Notes: generated by a model from the sequence alone, not told the origin. Numbered from the stretch's first letter, positions 1 through 6,081 are shown. The stretch is 6,180 bases of DNA from Bacteroidia bacterium (GCA_030431945.1 JAUIIF010000290.1:1-6180), one strand, 5' to 3'. Translations and numbers: made by a program.

Positions 1-226
1 CTTAGGTAGGCGCGGCCGCAGGTGCCGGGAAAGTCACCAAAAAGCCATCTTTCCGCCCCGGCACCCTTTTCCTTCCCCTGCACCTGCGCCCCCGCCCGAA
101 AAGAAGCCTTTGCCCGCAACCATCCTTGCCGTAGCCCGTTAGCATTGAAATGCACCGGAGCGGAATTTCAGCTGTCTTTTTTGGGCGGTTGCGGCTGCTG
201 CCGGTGTGCAAAATACCCCTGCGAAG

Positions 227-1684
227 ATGAGTAAGCGCCTTGCCATAGTCTGGTTTCGCCGCGACCTGCGGCTGCACGATAACGAAGCCCTCTCTGATGC
301 CCTTAAGCATGCCGACGAGGTACTCCCCGTCTACATCTTTGACCCCCGCGAGTGGCGGGGTACCCTGGCCCACACCGGCTTGCCTAAAATGGGCGGGCAC
401 CGCGCCAGGTTCGTCCTGGAAGCTGTCCGGGACCTGAAAAAAAACCTCCGCAAGCGGGGGAGCGACCTGCTGATCCGAATCGGGAAACCGGAGGAGATCC
501 TGGTCGACCTCACCCACGAAACCCGCGCCAGCTGGGTCTTTTGCAACCGGGAGCGTACCGAGGAAGAGTTGCAGGTTCAGAATGCCGTAGAAGCCGGCCT
601 GTGGACCGTCGGGCGGGAAGTCTACTATTCCCGCGGTAAGCTTTTGTACTACACCGCTGACCTGCCCTTCCCGATTACCCAGACGCCTGATGTCTTCACC
701 CAGTTCCGGAAAGAAACCGAACGGATTACGCAGGTCCGCGATCCGCTGCCCACACCGGTCAGGCTCCCCTTCCCGGAGATCGACGTACCGGAAATTGGCG
801 AACTGCCGGAGCTGCGCGATTTCGGCATTGCCCCGCCCCCGACTGATGAACGGGCCGCCTTCCACTGGGAGGGGGGGGAAACGGCCGCCCTCGATCGCCT
901 GGCTTACTACCTGTTCGAATCGCACGCCATTGCCACGTACAAGGAAACCCGGAATGGGCTGATCGGCCCCGACTACAGTACCAAGTTCAGCCCCTGGCTG
1001 GCGTACGGCTGCCTCAGCCCGAAGCGCATTTACTGGGAAGTGAAGGCTTACGAAGAGAAAAACGGCGCGAATAAAAGCACCTACTGGGTAATCTTTGAGT
1101 TGCTCTGGCGGGACTTTTTCCGCCTGATGGGCAAAAAGCACGGTGCGGCCATCTTCCATAAGGGAGGCCCCAAAGGCGCCAGCGAAAACTGGCGCCAGGA
1201 CCAGGGACTTTTTCAGCGCTGGATGGACGGCCAGACGGGCACCCCGTTCATCGATGCCAATATGCGCGAACTGGCCCGTACCGGCTTCATGAGTAACCGC
1301 GGCCGGCAGAACGTTGCCAGCTACCTGGTAAAAGACCTGCAACTCGACTGGCGCCTGGGGGCCGAATATTTTGAACACCAGCTGCTCGACTACGACGTCA
1401 CCAGTAACTGGTGCAACTGGAATTACGTGGCCGGCGTCGGTTCTGACCCGCGGGAAGACCGTTACTTCAACATCATGAGCCAGGCCGAGCGGTACGACGG
1501 GGAGGGCGACTACGTTAAACTGTGGTGCCCGGAACTGGAAAATGTACCCGCCGGAGCCGTTCATCACCCCGATACGTTATCGGACGCAGAACAATCCAGT
1601 TACAACCTGCGGTTGGGAGCTAATTACCCCATGCCGTTGGTGCCAAGCTCGAAATGGGGAAAAAAGCCGGAAAGGGTGCGGTGA
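227..1684 (+). CDS. CRY-DASH cryptochrome / single-stranded-DNA-type photolyase
   Basis: This is a FAD-dependent blue-light flavoprotein of the photolyase/cryptochrome family. Known CRY-DASH proteins repair cyclobutane pyrimidine dimers, mainly in single-stranded or looped DNA, using light. From the ATG at 227 it is 485 residues, normal for the family. The N-terminal photolyase motif WFRRDLRLHD is at residues 9-18. The FAD-binding region includes YKETRNGL (238-245), DYSTKFSPWLAYGC (249-262) and LLWRDFFR (292-299), then GRQNVASYL, DYDVTSNW and SDPREDRYFNI (406-416), which are typical of the DASH branch. Trp322, Trp375 and Trp398 have the same spacing (53 and 23) as the electron-transfer triad of E. 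coli photolyase (306/359/382). Asn394 sits where the asparagine facing flavin N5 is expected. One oddity is Cys396 in NWCNW, where glycine is usual. An in-frame GTG at 206 would add seven residues, but the ATG start fits the family better. No clear ribosome-binding site or promoter is visible. DASH assignment is confident; repair activity is inferred. Confidence 0.95.
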   Translation: MSKRLAIVWFRRDLRLHDNEALSDALKHADEVLPVYIFDPREWRGTLAHTGLPKMGGHRARFVLEAVRDLKKNLRKRGSDLLIRIGKPEEILVDLTHETRASWVFCNRERTEEELQVQNAVEAGLWTVGREVYYSRGKLLYYTADLPFPITQTPDVFTQFRKETERITQVRDPLPTPVRLPFPEIDVPEIGELPELRDFGIAPPPTDERAAFHWEGGETAALDRLAYYLFESHAIATYKETRNGLIGPDYSTKFSPWLAYGCLSPKRIYWEVKAYEEKNGANKSTYWVIFELLWRDFFRLMGKKHGAAIFHKGGPKGASENWRQDQGLFQRWMDGQTGTPFIDANMRELARTGFMSNRGRQNVASYLVKDLQLDWRLGAEYFEHQLLDYDVTSNWCNWNYVAGVGSDPREDRYFNIMSQAERYDGEGDYVKLWCPELENVPAGAVHHPDTLSDAEQSSYNLRLGANYPMPLVPSSKWGKKPERVR

Positions 1685-1696
1685 GCTTACTCGCCG
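1679..1696 (+). other. Hairpin spanning the photolyase stop codon
   Basis: CGGTGAG pairs with CTCGCCG across a CTTA loop, giving seven base pairs including one G-T. The stem contains the TGA stop of the photolyase gene. No T-run follows, so it is not a standard intrinsic terminator. It could protect the 3' end of the mRNA, or be chance in GC-rich DNA. Confidence 0.3.
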
Positions 1697-1891
1697 GCTG
1701 AAATGCGAGGAACGAACGGGATCGCCCGCTGAGGGAGCGAGCCGTGAACCCACCGTGCTGCGTGTGACCACGCAGTCTGCCGTGCGGCTTTTGTTATCAG
1801 ACCGGCCCGTTAGGACGCGAGCCGACCACTGCACGCGCTGGTGTTTGCCTGGTAGGCGGACTGCGGAGGGTCGGGCGCGGGCGCTGAAATG
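1697..1891. repeat. GC-rich structured intergenic segment bounded by 9-base direct repeats
   Basis: GCTGAAATG occurs at 1697-1705 and again at 1883-1891, enclosing 177 bases that are clearly richer in GC than the DNA to the right. Inside are the hairpin CTGCGTG-TGAC-CACGCAG (1758-1775), the short hairpins CGCT-GAGGG-AGCG and GCCT-GGT-AGGC, and two copies of GCGAGCCG (1737-1744 and 1817-1824). Neither strand gives a recognisable protein; the arginine-rich translations look like read-through of non-coding DNA. I tested it by eye against RNase P RNA, SRP RNA and tRNA signatures and found no match. It has no terminal inverted repeats. It may be a small non-autonomous insertion or dispersed repeat, a structured RNA or 3' UTR, or chance. 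Confidence 0.35.
1758..1795 (+). terminator. Possible terminator downstream of the photolyase gene
   Basis: A perfect seven-pair stem (1758-1764 with 1769-1775, loop TGAC) is followed by a short GCC-GTGC-GGC stem and then TTTTGTT at 1789-1795. The stronger stem is 13 bases from the T-run and the adjacent stem is weak, so intrinsic termination is only a possibility. It lies about 75 bases after the photolyase stop codon. Confidence 0.3.
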
Positions 1892-2010
1892 TTAAAAATG
1901 AGGGAATTGAGCACCAGATCTAAAATAAATGGGGCTGATCAGGGGGCTAAGGGCCACCATCCCGAAAAGCACAAACTAAAAAACCTTTTCTGACCGTTAG
2001 GTTCCCGACA
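1892..2010. other. AT-richer intergenic stretch, nothing recognised
   Basis: This stretch lies between the GC-rich structured segment and the putative promoter of the PorP/SprF gene. It has a run of A/T-rich words (for example TTAAAAATG and AAACTAAAAAACC) but no open reading frame with family-like features, no tRNA and no clear hairpin. It is probably upstream DNA of the next transcription unit. Confidence 0.4.
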
Positions 2011-2042
2011 TTTGCTGCATAAATGGCCGGAGGGTAATTTTA
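2011..2042 (+). promoter_or_regulatory. Putative Bacteroidota-type promoter for the PorP/SprF gene
   Basis: TTTG at 2011-2014 matches the -33 box. After a 20-base spacer, TAATTTTA at 2035-2042 matches the TAnnTTTG -7 box in five of six defined positions. The spacing is within the 19-21 bases usual for Bacteroidota sigma-ABfr promoters. Transcription would start near 2049, giving an mRNA leader of about 100 bases. A second perfect -7 box, TACATTTG, lies at 2080-2087 but has no TTTG or TTG at the right distance upstream. A small dyad, GGTAG-TACCG-CTACC (2045-2059), sits at the predicted start site of the first promoter. Confidence 0.5.
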
Positions 2043-2100
2043 ACGGTAGTACCGCTACCCAGGCCCGGTTGGATTTATGTACATTTGTCCGTGCCCTACC

Positions 2101-2117
2101 ACCGGCCACTAACCGGT
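2101..2117 (+). other. Small hairpin in the leader of the PorP/SprF gene
   Basis: ACCGG (2101-2105) pairs with CCGGT (2113-2117) around a seven-base loop, 34 bases before the start codon. It would be transcribed from either candidate promoter. It is short and may have no function. The A-rich stretch CCCAAAACAATTA lies between it and the start codon, where a ribosome-binding site would otherwise be expected. Confidence 0.25.
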
Positions 2118-2151
2118 ACCAGCATCCCAAAACAATTAGTGCAGCTCCATT

Positions 2152-3198
2152 ATGCGGTTAATTCAGACTTTCTGCTTTGTCTTTCTTTGTGTCTTGGGCC
2201 TTCAGGCTCAGGATATTCACTTTTCCCAGTTCTACATGTCCCCCCTCAACCTGAATCCGGCGATGACGGGGGTGATGAACTGTAACAGCCGTATTGCGGT
2301 CAACTACCGGAGCCAGTGGGCGTCCATTCTGGGCAGTTCTGCTTTCCAGACTTACAGCGTAAGCTACGACCAGCGCGTAGCCGTAGGCCGTAATGACTTC
2401 TTCGGCATTGGGGGAACCTTCTGGGGCGACAAAGCCGGGCAGGCAGACTTCGCCACGACCACGGGTAAGGTTTCTTTGAGCTACAGCAAAAAAATGGGCG
2501 GGAGCCGTAAATTCGGCAACTACCTCGTTGCCGGAGTAGAAGGAGGCGCTGCGCAGCGCAGCCTGAACTTCCTGGCCCTGCGCTGGGGGACGCAGCACGA
2601 TGGTGATGGTGGCTTCGACATCGGAGCGCCGAGCGGTGAAACCGGTTTCGACCGCGACCAGTTCCTTTTCGCCGATCTTGCCGCAGGACTGCTCTGGTTC
2701 ATGGTTTTCGATGAACACAACAGCCTCTACCTCGGTGGTGCCTTCCACCACCTCAACCGCGCCAATCAAAGCTTTGACAGTGACGGGCAGGAATTGCTCT
2801 ACAGCCGCTACACCGCACACGCCGGAGGTGAGTTTTTACTGGGGCAGCGCTTCGGGCTGGTTCCCGGAGTCATCGTGATGACCCAGGGCCCCAGCTTCCA
2901 GGTAAATGCCGGTACGAACCTGAAATTCCTGCTGGATGGTGGCCGTAACCGCAGCACCCAGTCCTTCCAGGTCGGCCTGTGGACCCGGGTCAGCAACCGT
3001 TACGACTCCAGCGTACTGACGGATGCCCTCATCCTCAGCACCCGTTTTGACTACGAACAGTTCGCCCTCGGCTTCTCCTACGACCTCAACACCAGCTCCC
3101 TCAACACCGCTACGGACGGTAACGGTGGCTTTGAGTTGTCCCTGCAGTACAAAATCTGTGGTGGCCAGCGTAAGGGGGTCTACTGTCCGCAATTCTAA
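2152..3198 (+). CDS. PorP/SprF-family type IX secretion system outer-membrane protein
   Basis: The product has 348 residues, a usual length for the family. A signal peptide covers residues 1-19 (hydrophobic core FCFVFLCVLG, likely cleavage after LQA). The mature N-terminus QDIHFSQFYMSPLNLNPAMT is the family signature, followed by NYRSQW. The rest alternates polar and hydrophobic residues with many Tyr, Phe and Gly, as expected of an outer-membrane beta-barrel, and ends in a short Cys-containing tail (CPQF). Family members act with the type IX secretion system or gliding machinery; many are thought to anchor or help export a particular large surface protein. No such partner, and no porK/L/M/N-type gene, is next to it here, so its client is unknown. 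The start codon has no Shine-Dalgarno sequence, which is normal for Bacteroidota. It appears to be transcribed alone from an upstream promoter. Family assignment is confident; the exact role is not. Confidence 0.93.
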   Translation: MRLIQTFCFVFLCVLGLQAQDIHFSQFYMSPLNLNPAMTGVMNCNSRIAVNYRSQWASILGSSAFQTYSVSYDQRVAVGRNDFFGIGGTFWGDKAGQADFATTTGKVSLSYSKKMGGSRKFGNYLVAGVEGGAAQRSLNFLALRWGTQHDGDGGFDIGAPSGETGFDRDQFLFADLAAGLLWFMVFDEHNSLYLGGAFHHLNRANQSFDSDGQELLYSRYTAHAGGEFLLGQRFGLVPGVIVMTQGPSFQVNAGTNLKFLLDGGRNRSTQSFQVGLWTRVSNRYDSSVLTDALILSTRFDYEQFALGFSYDLNTSSLNTATDGNGGFELSLQYKICGGQRKGVYCPQF

Positions 3199-3240
3199 AG
3201 ATATTTTACAGCGCTATTGAGTTTTTGGCTGCGGCCCGGG

Positions 3241-3253
3241 GTAACTTGGTTAC
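3241..3253. promoter_or_regulatory. Perfect 13-base dyad upstream of the bactofilin gene
   Basis: GTAAC-TTG-GTTAC is a perfect inverted repeat with a three-base centre, 75 bases before the bactofilin start codon and 43 bases after the PorP/SprF stop. It could be an operator or a small hairpin. A TTTG at 3224-3227 and TAACTTGG at 3242-3249 resemble -33/-7 boxes, but their spacing of 14 bases is too short, so I do not call a promoter here. Confidence 0.3.
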
Positions 3254-3328
3254 TGACGATCTGAGCCATTTCTGGTCTATCCACATTGCCAAACACTAGA
3301 TTACAACACACTCGAATAAACAGAAAGC

Positions 3329-3784
3329 ATGTTCGGCAACAACAACAATAAAGATTCCAAGCCTTCTGGCAGTACCGCACCTTCCTCTTCCGGCGGTGGT
3401 GGCGTAAATACCATTGACGCTAAAACGGCCATTACCGGCGACCTGAAGGCCGGCGGTGATATCCGTATCGACGGCAGCCTGAACGGTAACCTCAACTGTG
3501 AGGCAAAACTCATCATTGGTCCCCAGGGACATATCGAAGGCGATGTCGTCTGCGTAAACGCAACCATTGAAGGCAGTTTCAAGGGCAATCTGATCGTCAA
3601 GGAAATGCTTACCCTGCAGGCTACCGCTAAAGTGAACGGCGACGTAAAGGCCAAGAAAATGGCCGTCCTGGGCGGCTGTGAAATGTCTGGTACCTGTACG
3701 GTTCCTTTCAACGGAAACGTAGCCGCCAGCCAGCCAAAGCCTGCGAATAACCCGCTTAAGCAAAAACAAGGTGCCAGCAATTAA
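3329..3784 (+). CDS. Bactofilin (polymer-forming cytoskeletal protein)
   Basis: Bactofilins self-assemble without nucleotides into membrane-associated filaments that organise cell shape, wall enzymes or polarity. This one has 151 residues. A flexible Asn/Ser/Gly-rich head (1-25) leads into a right-handed beta-helix core at about 28-125. The repeated short strands and turns are visible in segments such as AITGDLKAGGDIRIDGSLNG, AKLIIGPQGHIEGDV and TIEGSFKGNLIV. A short Pro/Asn/Lys-rich tail (133-151) ends the protein. This is the usual architecture and length. There is no transmembrane segment, so it is cytosolic or peripheral. Its last 14 bases overlap the AtpZ/AtpI-family gene, which implies co-transcription and probably coupled translation. 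As I recall, a bactofilin next to atpZ is common in Bacteroidota. The sequence before the ATG is A-rich without a strong Shine-Dalgarno. Confidence 0.93.
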   Translation: MFGNNNNKDSKPSGSTAPSSSGGGGVNTIDAKTAITGDLKAGGDIRIDGSLNGNLNCEAKLIIGPQGHIEGDVVCVNATIEGSFKGNLIVKEMLTLQATAKVNGDVKAKKMAVLGGCEMSGTCTVPFNGNVAASQPKPANNPLKQKQGASN

Positions 3785-4001
3785 ACCTTCCGAGGAAGAA
3801 AAGGAGCAGGCCCGTAAAGCAACCCGCAACTGGATGAAATACAGTGGGATGGCCGTGCAAATGGTCGGGGTCCTGCTCGTTTTTGTTTTCGCCGGTACTT
3901 CGCTGGACAAGTGGTTGGATACCGACCCCTGGTTCACCATCGTGATGAGCTTACTCGGGGTGTCCGGGGCACTCTACGTCTCCCTCAAGGATTTTTTGTA
4001 G
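3771..4001 (+). CDS. atpZ: AtpZ/AtpI-family ATP synthase accessory membrane protein
   Basis: This is a 76-residue inner-membrane protein with a charged N-terminus (residues 3-20, KPSEEEKEQARK) and two transmembrane helices, about 26-42 and 54-71. A conserved-looking segment, KYSGMAVQM, starts the first helix, and GTSLDKWLDTDPWFT links the two. These are hallmarks of the AtpZ/AtpI family, which is encoded beside F0F1-ATPase genes. Proposed roles are c-ring assembly or Mg2+/Ca2+ supply to the synthase. The start is a GTG inside the end of the bactofilin gene. The next in-frame ATG falls at the beginning of the first helix and would remove the charged head, so GTG is preferred. Translation probably depends on ribosomes finishing the bactofilin gene. 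Family assignment rests on motif and helix layout plus neighbours. Confidence 0.85.
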   Translation: MPAIKPSEEEKEQARKATRNWMKYSGMAVQMVGVLLVFVFAGTSLDKWLDTDPWFTIVMSLLGVSGALYVSLKDFL

Positions 4002-4028
4002 GACGCAGTACGGTCGCTGCGAGCAAAC

Positions 4029-4059
4029 TTTGTCGGGCTGACAGAGCCCGGTACTTTAA
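4029..4059 (+). promoter_or_regulatory. Possible promoter with a dyad in its spacer, upstream of the AtpI-like gene
   Basis: TTTG at 4029-4032 and TACTTTAA at 4052-4059 are separated by exactly 19 bases; the -7 box matches TAnnTTTG in four of six defined positions. The spacer contains a perfect stem, CGGGCT-GACAG-AGCCCG (4034-4050). The dyad could be an operator, since a protein bound there would block polymerase. It could instead be a weak terminator for the bactofilin-atpZ unit, though only a broken T-run follows. The two readings are alternatives. Confidence 0.35.
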
Positions 4060-4119
4060 GGCCGGTAACCAACCAGCCCGGTCCGCCGAGTCCGGCTTCA
4101 CGTTAATTTTATTGGTCTG

Positions 4120-4521
4120 ATGACGAACGCCCGTTTCTATTCCTTGCTTGGTGTTTTTACGGCAATTGCCGCCTTAGTGGCACTGGCCTGTCATTTGCTC
4201 CTGCCGCTGGATTACGCACTGCCCCTTACGGTGGGCACGATCCTCCTATTTACCGTCTTCTGTGCGGGGTTATTCTGGGTGGCCAAGCGGACCGTCGCTG
4301 CTGAAAATAAGTACCTCTTCACGAATGTATTCATGGGCGTGACGATGCTGAAGCTCTTTATGTGCGGCGGGCTGATCGCCGCCTACATCTTTTTAGGAAA
4401 CCCCGAAAATAAATTATTCGTAGTTCCTTTCTTTCTCAGTTACCTCGTGTACACCAGCCTGGAAATCTTTTTCCTGATCCGCCTGGCGGGGTTAACGGGC
4501 GGAAGCGCAGAAGAAGCCTGA
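4120..4521 (+). CDS. Small four-helix membrane protein, probably AtpI-like
   Basis: The product has 133 residues and four predicted transmembrane helices at about 7-28, 34-55, 70-92 and 98-121. A short polar stretch (KRTVAAENKYLF) joins the second and third, and the C-terminus is acidic. It has no signal peptide beyond the first helix and no catalytic motif. Its size, helix number and position right after atpZ match the poorly characterised protein that, as I recall, sits between atpZ and atpB in many Bacteroidota. It is distantly like ATP synthase protein I (AtpI), which helps assemble the c-ring. The AtpI link is inferred mainly from context; the sequence alone shows only a small polytopic membrane protein. 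It is separated from atpZ by 118 bases with possible promoter boxes. In contrast to the usual arrangement, atpB does not follow. Confidence 0.75.
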   Translation: MTNARFYSLLGVFTAIAALVALACHLLLPLDYALPLTVGTILLFTVFCAGLFWVAKRTVAAENKYLFTNVFMGVTMLKLFMCGGLIAAYIFLGNPENKLFVVPFFLSYLVYTSLEIFFLIRLAGLTGGSAEEA

Positions 4522-4576
4522 TGGAGCAGCGCGACCTGGCCGCTGCGTTAATTAAAAGTTAGCGAAGCGGTGCCTG

Positions 4577-4608
4577 GTTGCGGTACTGGCCGGTGGGTTT
4601 TACCTTAG
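4577..4608 (+). promoter_or_regulatory. Putative promoter for the S41 peptidase gene
   Basis: GTTG at 4577-4580 (three of four for the TTTG -33 box) and TACCTTAG at 4601-4608 (five of six for the TAnnTTTG -7 box) are separated by 20 bases. Transcription would begin near 4614, leaving a leader of about 30 bases before the ATG. This supports independent transcription of the peptidase gene from the atp accessory genes. Confidence 0.45.
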
Positions 4609-4644
4609 GCTGCCTGTCCCCCCTGGCCCTTTTAAACCGTTGTA

Positions 4645-6072
4645 ATGTTTCGCTTCCTGCTCCTGCTCGTTCTGCTTCCCGTATTCCTGACGGCGCAACG
4701 TTATTTCCCCGCCGGGGCAGTAGACAGTACGGCCATAAGCATCTACGAGGAAATAAAGAACCGACACCCGTTCACCGCAAGCCTGGAAGGGCTGGCAGCA
4801 CTGGAGGAGGCGCGCACGCAGGTGCAAAACAAGGTGGAGGAAGCCACGCGGGGGCGCGACAGCATTTCCTACCCGGAGTTCATCGAGCTGGTGTCCCCCC
4901 TGCAAGCCGTCACGGCTTGCGGACACCTGATCCTGGAGCCACATTTTGATTCTTTGGAGAGCCAGGCGATCAGAGAAAACGTCCTTCCGCTACAAATGAC
5001 GTTGCTGCCCGACGGTCGGCACGTCCTCTACAAAGGATTGTCGACCACCCAGGACTCCTTCCCGCCGGGCACGGAGGTCGTGGCCCTGGGCGGGAAACCG
5101 ATTGGTCCGCTAATGGTCTCCTTGTCCTGGTTCAGCGGGCTGAACGACCAGGGGAATGATGCGGCGGGTTTGCTGAAGGTCATCCGCTTCCCCAGCAATT
5201 ATTATCAGTGGCATTACGGACTGCAACGGGAGGTTACCATTCAGTTACGAGACGAAAAGGGACAAACTTTTGACCGGGTGATCAAGGGCCGCCACCGCCC
5301 TTACGTTGACCCGAAAAAGGTAGCGACGGACATCAATAACACCCTTGACTTTCGCTTCTCGGAAGACGGTTCTACGGGAATTCTGCAAATCCGGAAATTC
5401 AGCAGCTATAAGTTTACGAACGGAAATTACTTCCGCTTCCTCCGGCAGGTTTTTGATACCCTGCGACGGACGAATACCCAACAACTGATCATCGATATCC
5501 GGGACAACACCGGAGGCTCCAGCGGCAGAATCAATGCGCTCTACCGCTACCTGGCCACCGCACCCTTTCGGTTTGCCAGTGAAGCCATCATCACCGGTCC
5601 GGCCCGGGCGCAGCCCGGGGAATCCGCAAAAACAGCCCGCCGCCGGGCCCGGGGCGCGGTCTCCAAATCCGGCCGCAAAGTGCAGCGGGCGCTGACTAAA
5701 CCGATTAAACCCTACAAAGAAAAACTTCGCTACACCGGCAGGGTGGTGGTCCTGATCAACGAAATATCCTTCTCGGCCAGCGGCATCTTTGCCCGCTACG
5801 TCCAGGGCACGGGCCGTGGCCAGCTGGTCGGGATGCCGGCCGGAGCATCGGCCCGGGTAACCTACGGAGCGAGCCGGAAAAAGGATCCGTTGTACGTAGG
5901 CCCGGATAATTGTTTTGAACTGAAAGTAAACACCATCGGGCTGGTACCTGAGTATCCGGTGGCGGGTAACGTAACGCCCGACGTGACCGTCCCCATCACC
6001 CTGGCGGCCCTGCGGGCCGGCCGGGATGAACAGTTGGAGGTCGCCCTGGAGGTAGTGGCCGGACGCCGCTGA
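4645..6072 (+). CDS. Secreted S41-family (C-terminal-processing/tricorn-like) serine peptidase
   Basis: The product has 475 residues with an N-terminal signal peptide (hydrophobic FLLLLVLLPVFL, likely cleavage after LTA at 17), so it acts in the periplasm or outside the cell. There is no lipobox. A helical N-terminal region leads to ACGHLILEP; His94 sits where S41 tricorn-like enzymes carry the catalytic histidine. A PDZ-like beta region follows (about 115-215, with PPGTEVVALGGKPI). The core contains LIIDIRDNTGGSSG (281-294), then VVVLINEISFSASGIFA with the likely nucleophile Ser377, and a C-terminal PDVTVP segment. The residue 25 after Ser377 is serine, not the lysine of Prc/CtpA, which favours a His-dependent mechanism. 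Between the GGSSG motif and the nucleophile strand is an unusually basic stretch (about 320-362, RRRAR, KSGRK). Substrate is unknown. The gene has its own putative promoter. Family assignment is confident; activity is inferred. Confidence 0.88.
   Translation: MFRFLLLLVLLPVFLTAQRYFPAGAVDSTAISIYEEIKNRHPFTASLEGLAALEEARTQVQNKVEEATRGRDSISYPEFIELVSPLQAVTACGHLILEPHFDSLESQAIRENVLPLQMTLLPDGRHVLYKGLSTTQDSFPPGTEVVALGGKPIGPLMVSLSWFSGLNDQGNDAAGLLKVIRFPSNYYQWHYGLQREVTIQLRDEKGQTFDRVIKGRHRPYVDPKKVATDINNTLDFRFSEDGSTGILQIRKFSSYKFTNGNYFRFLRQVFDTLRRTNTQQLIIDIRDNTGGSSGRINALYRYLATAPFRFASEAIITGPARAQPGESAKTARRRARGAVSKSGRKVQRALTKPIKPYKEKLRYTGRVVVLINEISFSASGIFARYVQGTGRGQLVGMPAGASARVTYGASRKKDPLYVGPDNCFELKVNTIGLVPEYPVAGNVTPDVTVPITLAALRAGRDEQLEVALEVVAGRR
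5603..5652. repeat. GC-only palindromes inside the S41 peptidase gene
   Basis: CCCGGGC (5603-5609) and GCCCGGG (5613-5619) form a perfect seven-pair GC stem with a three-base loop. CCGGGCCCGG at 5643-5652 is a second perfect palindrome of the same composition. Both fall in the part encoding the beginning of the basic insert (residues about 320-337). The reading frame is kept. They could be a remnant of a palindromic repeat inserted into the gene, or simply high-GC codon use for Ala, Arg, Gly and Pro. Confidence 0.4.
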
Positions 6073-6081
6073 ATTAGCCGG

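Noticed and set aside
109..147. TTTG (109-112) with TAGCATTG (140-147) as a photolyase promoter
   Set aside because: The spacing is 27 bases, well beyond the 19-21 expected, and at the proper distance there is no good -7 box.
22..234. A 70-codon + strand frame starting with GTG before the photolyase gene
   Set aside because: The Pro/Cys-rich translation resembles no protein, there is no ribosome-binding site, and it overlaps the photolyase start in another frame.
2..1567. A 521-codon open frame on the - strand opposite the photolyase gene
   Set aside because: It mirrors the highly conserved photolyase gene and shows no family-like motifs; long antisense frames are expected opposite GC-rich genes.
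1542..1895. A 117-codon + strand frame running from the photolyase gene into the intergenic region
   Set aside because: Half of it is a shadow of the photolyase 3' end and the rest is an arginine-rich translation of structured non-coding DNA.
1939..2130. A 63-codon - strand frame in the intergenic region
   Set aside because: It overlaps the likely promoter and leader of the PorP/SprF gene and shows no recognisable features.
2158..2820. A 220-codon - strand frame opposite the PorP/SprF gene
   Set aside because: The + strand has a clear signal peptide and family signature; the antisense translation has none.
4104..4111. TAATTTTA as a -7 box directly before the AtpI-like gene
   Set aside because: It is only eight bases before the start codon and has no -33 box at 19-21 bases upstream.
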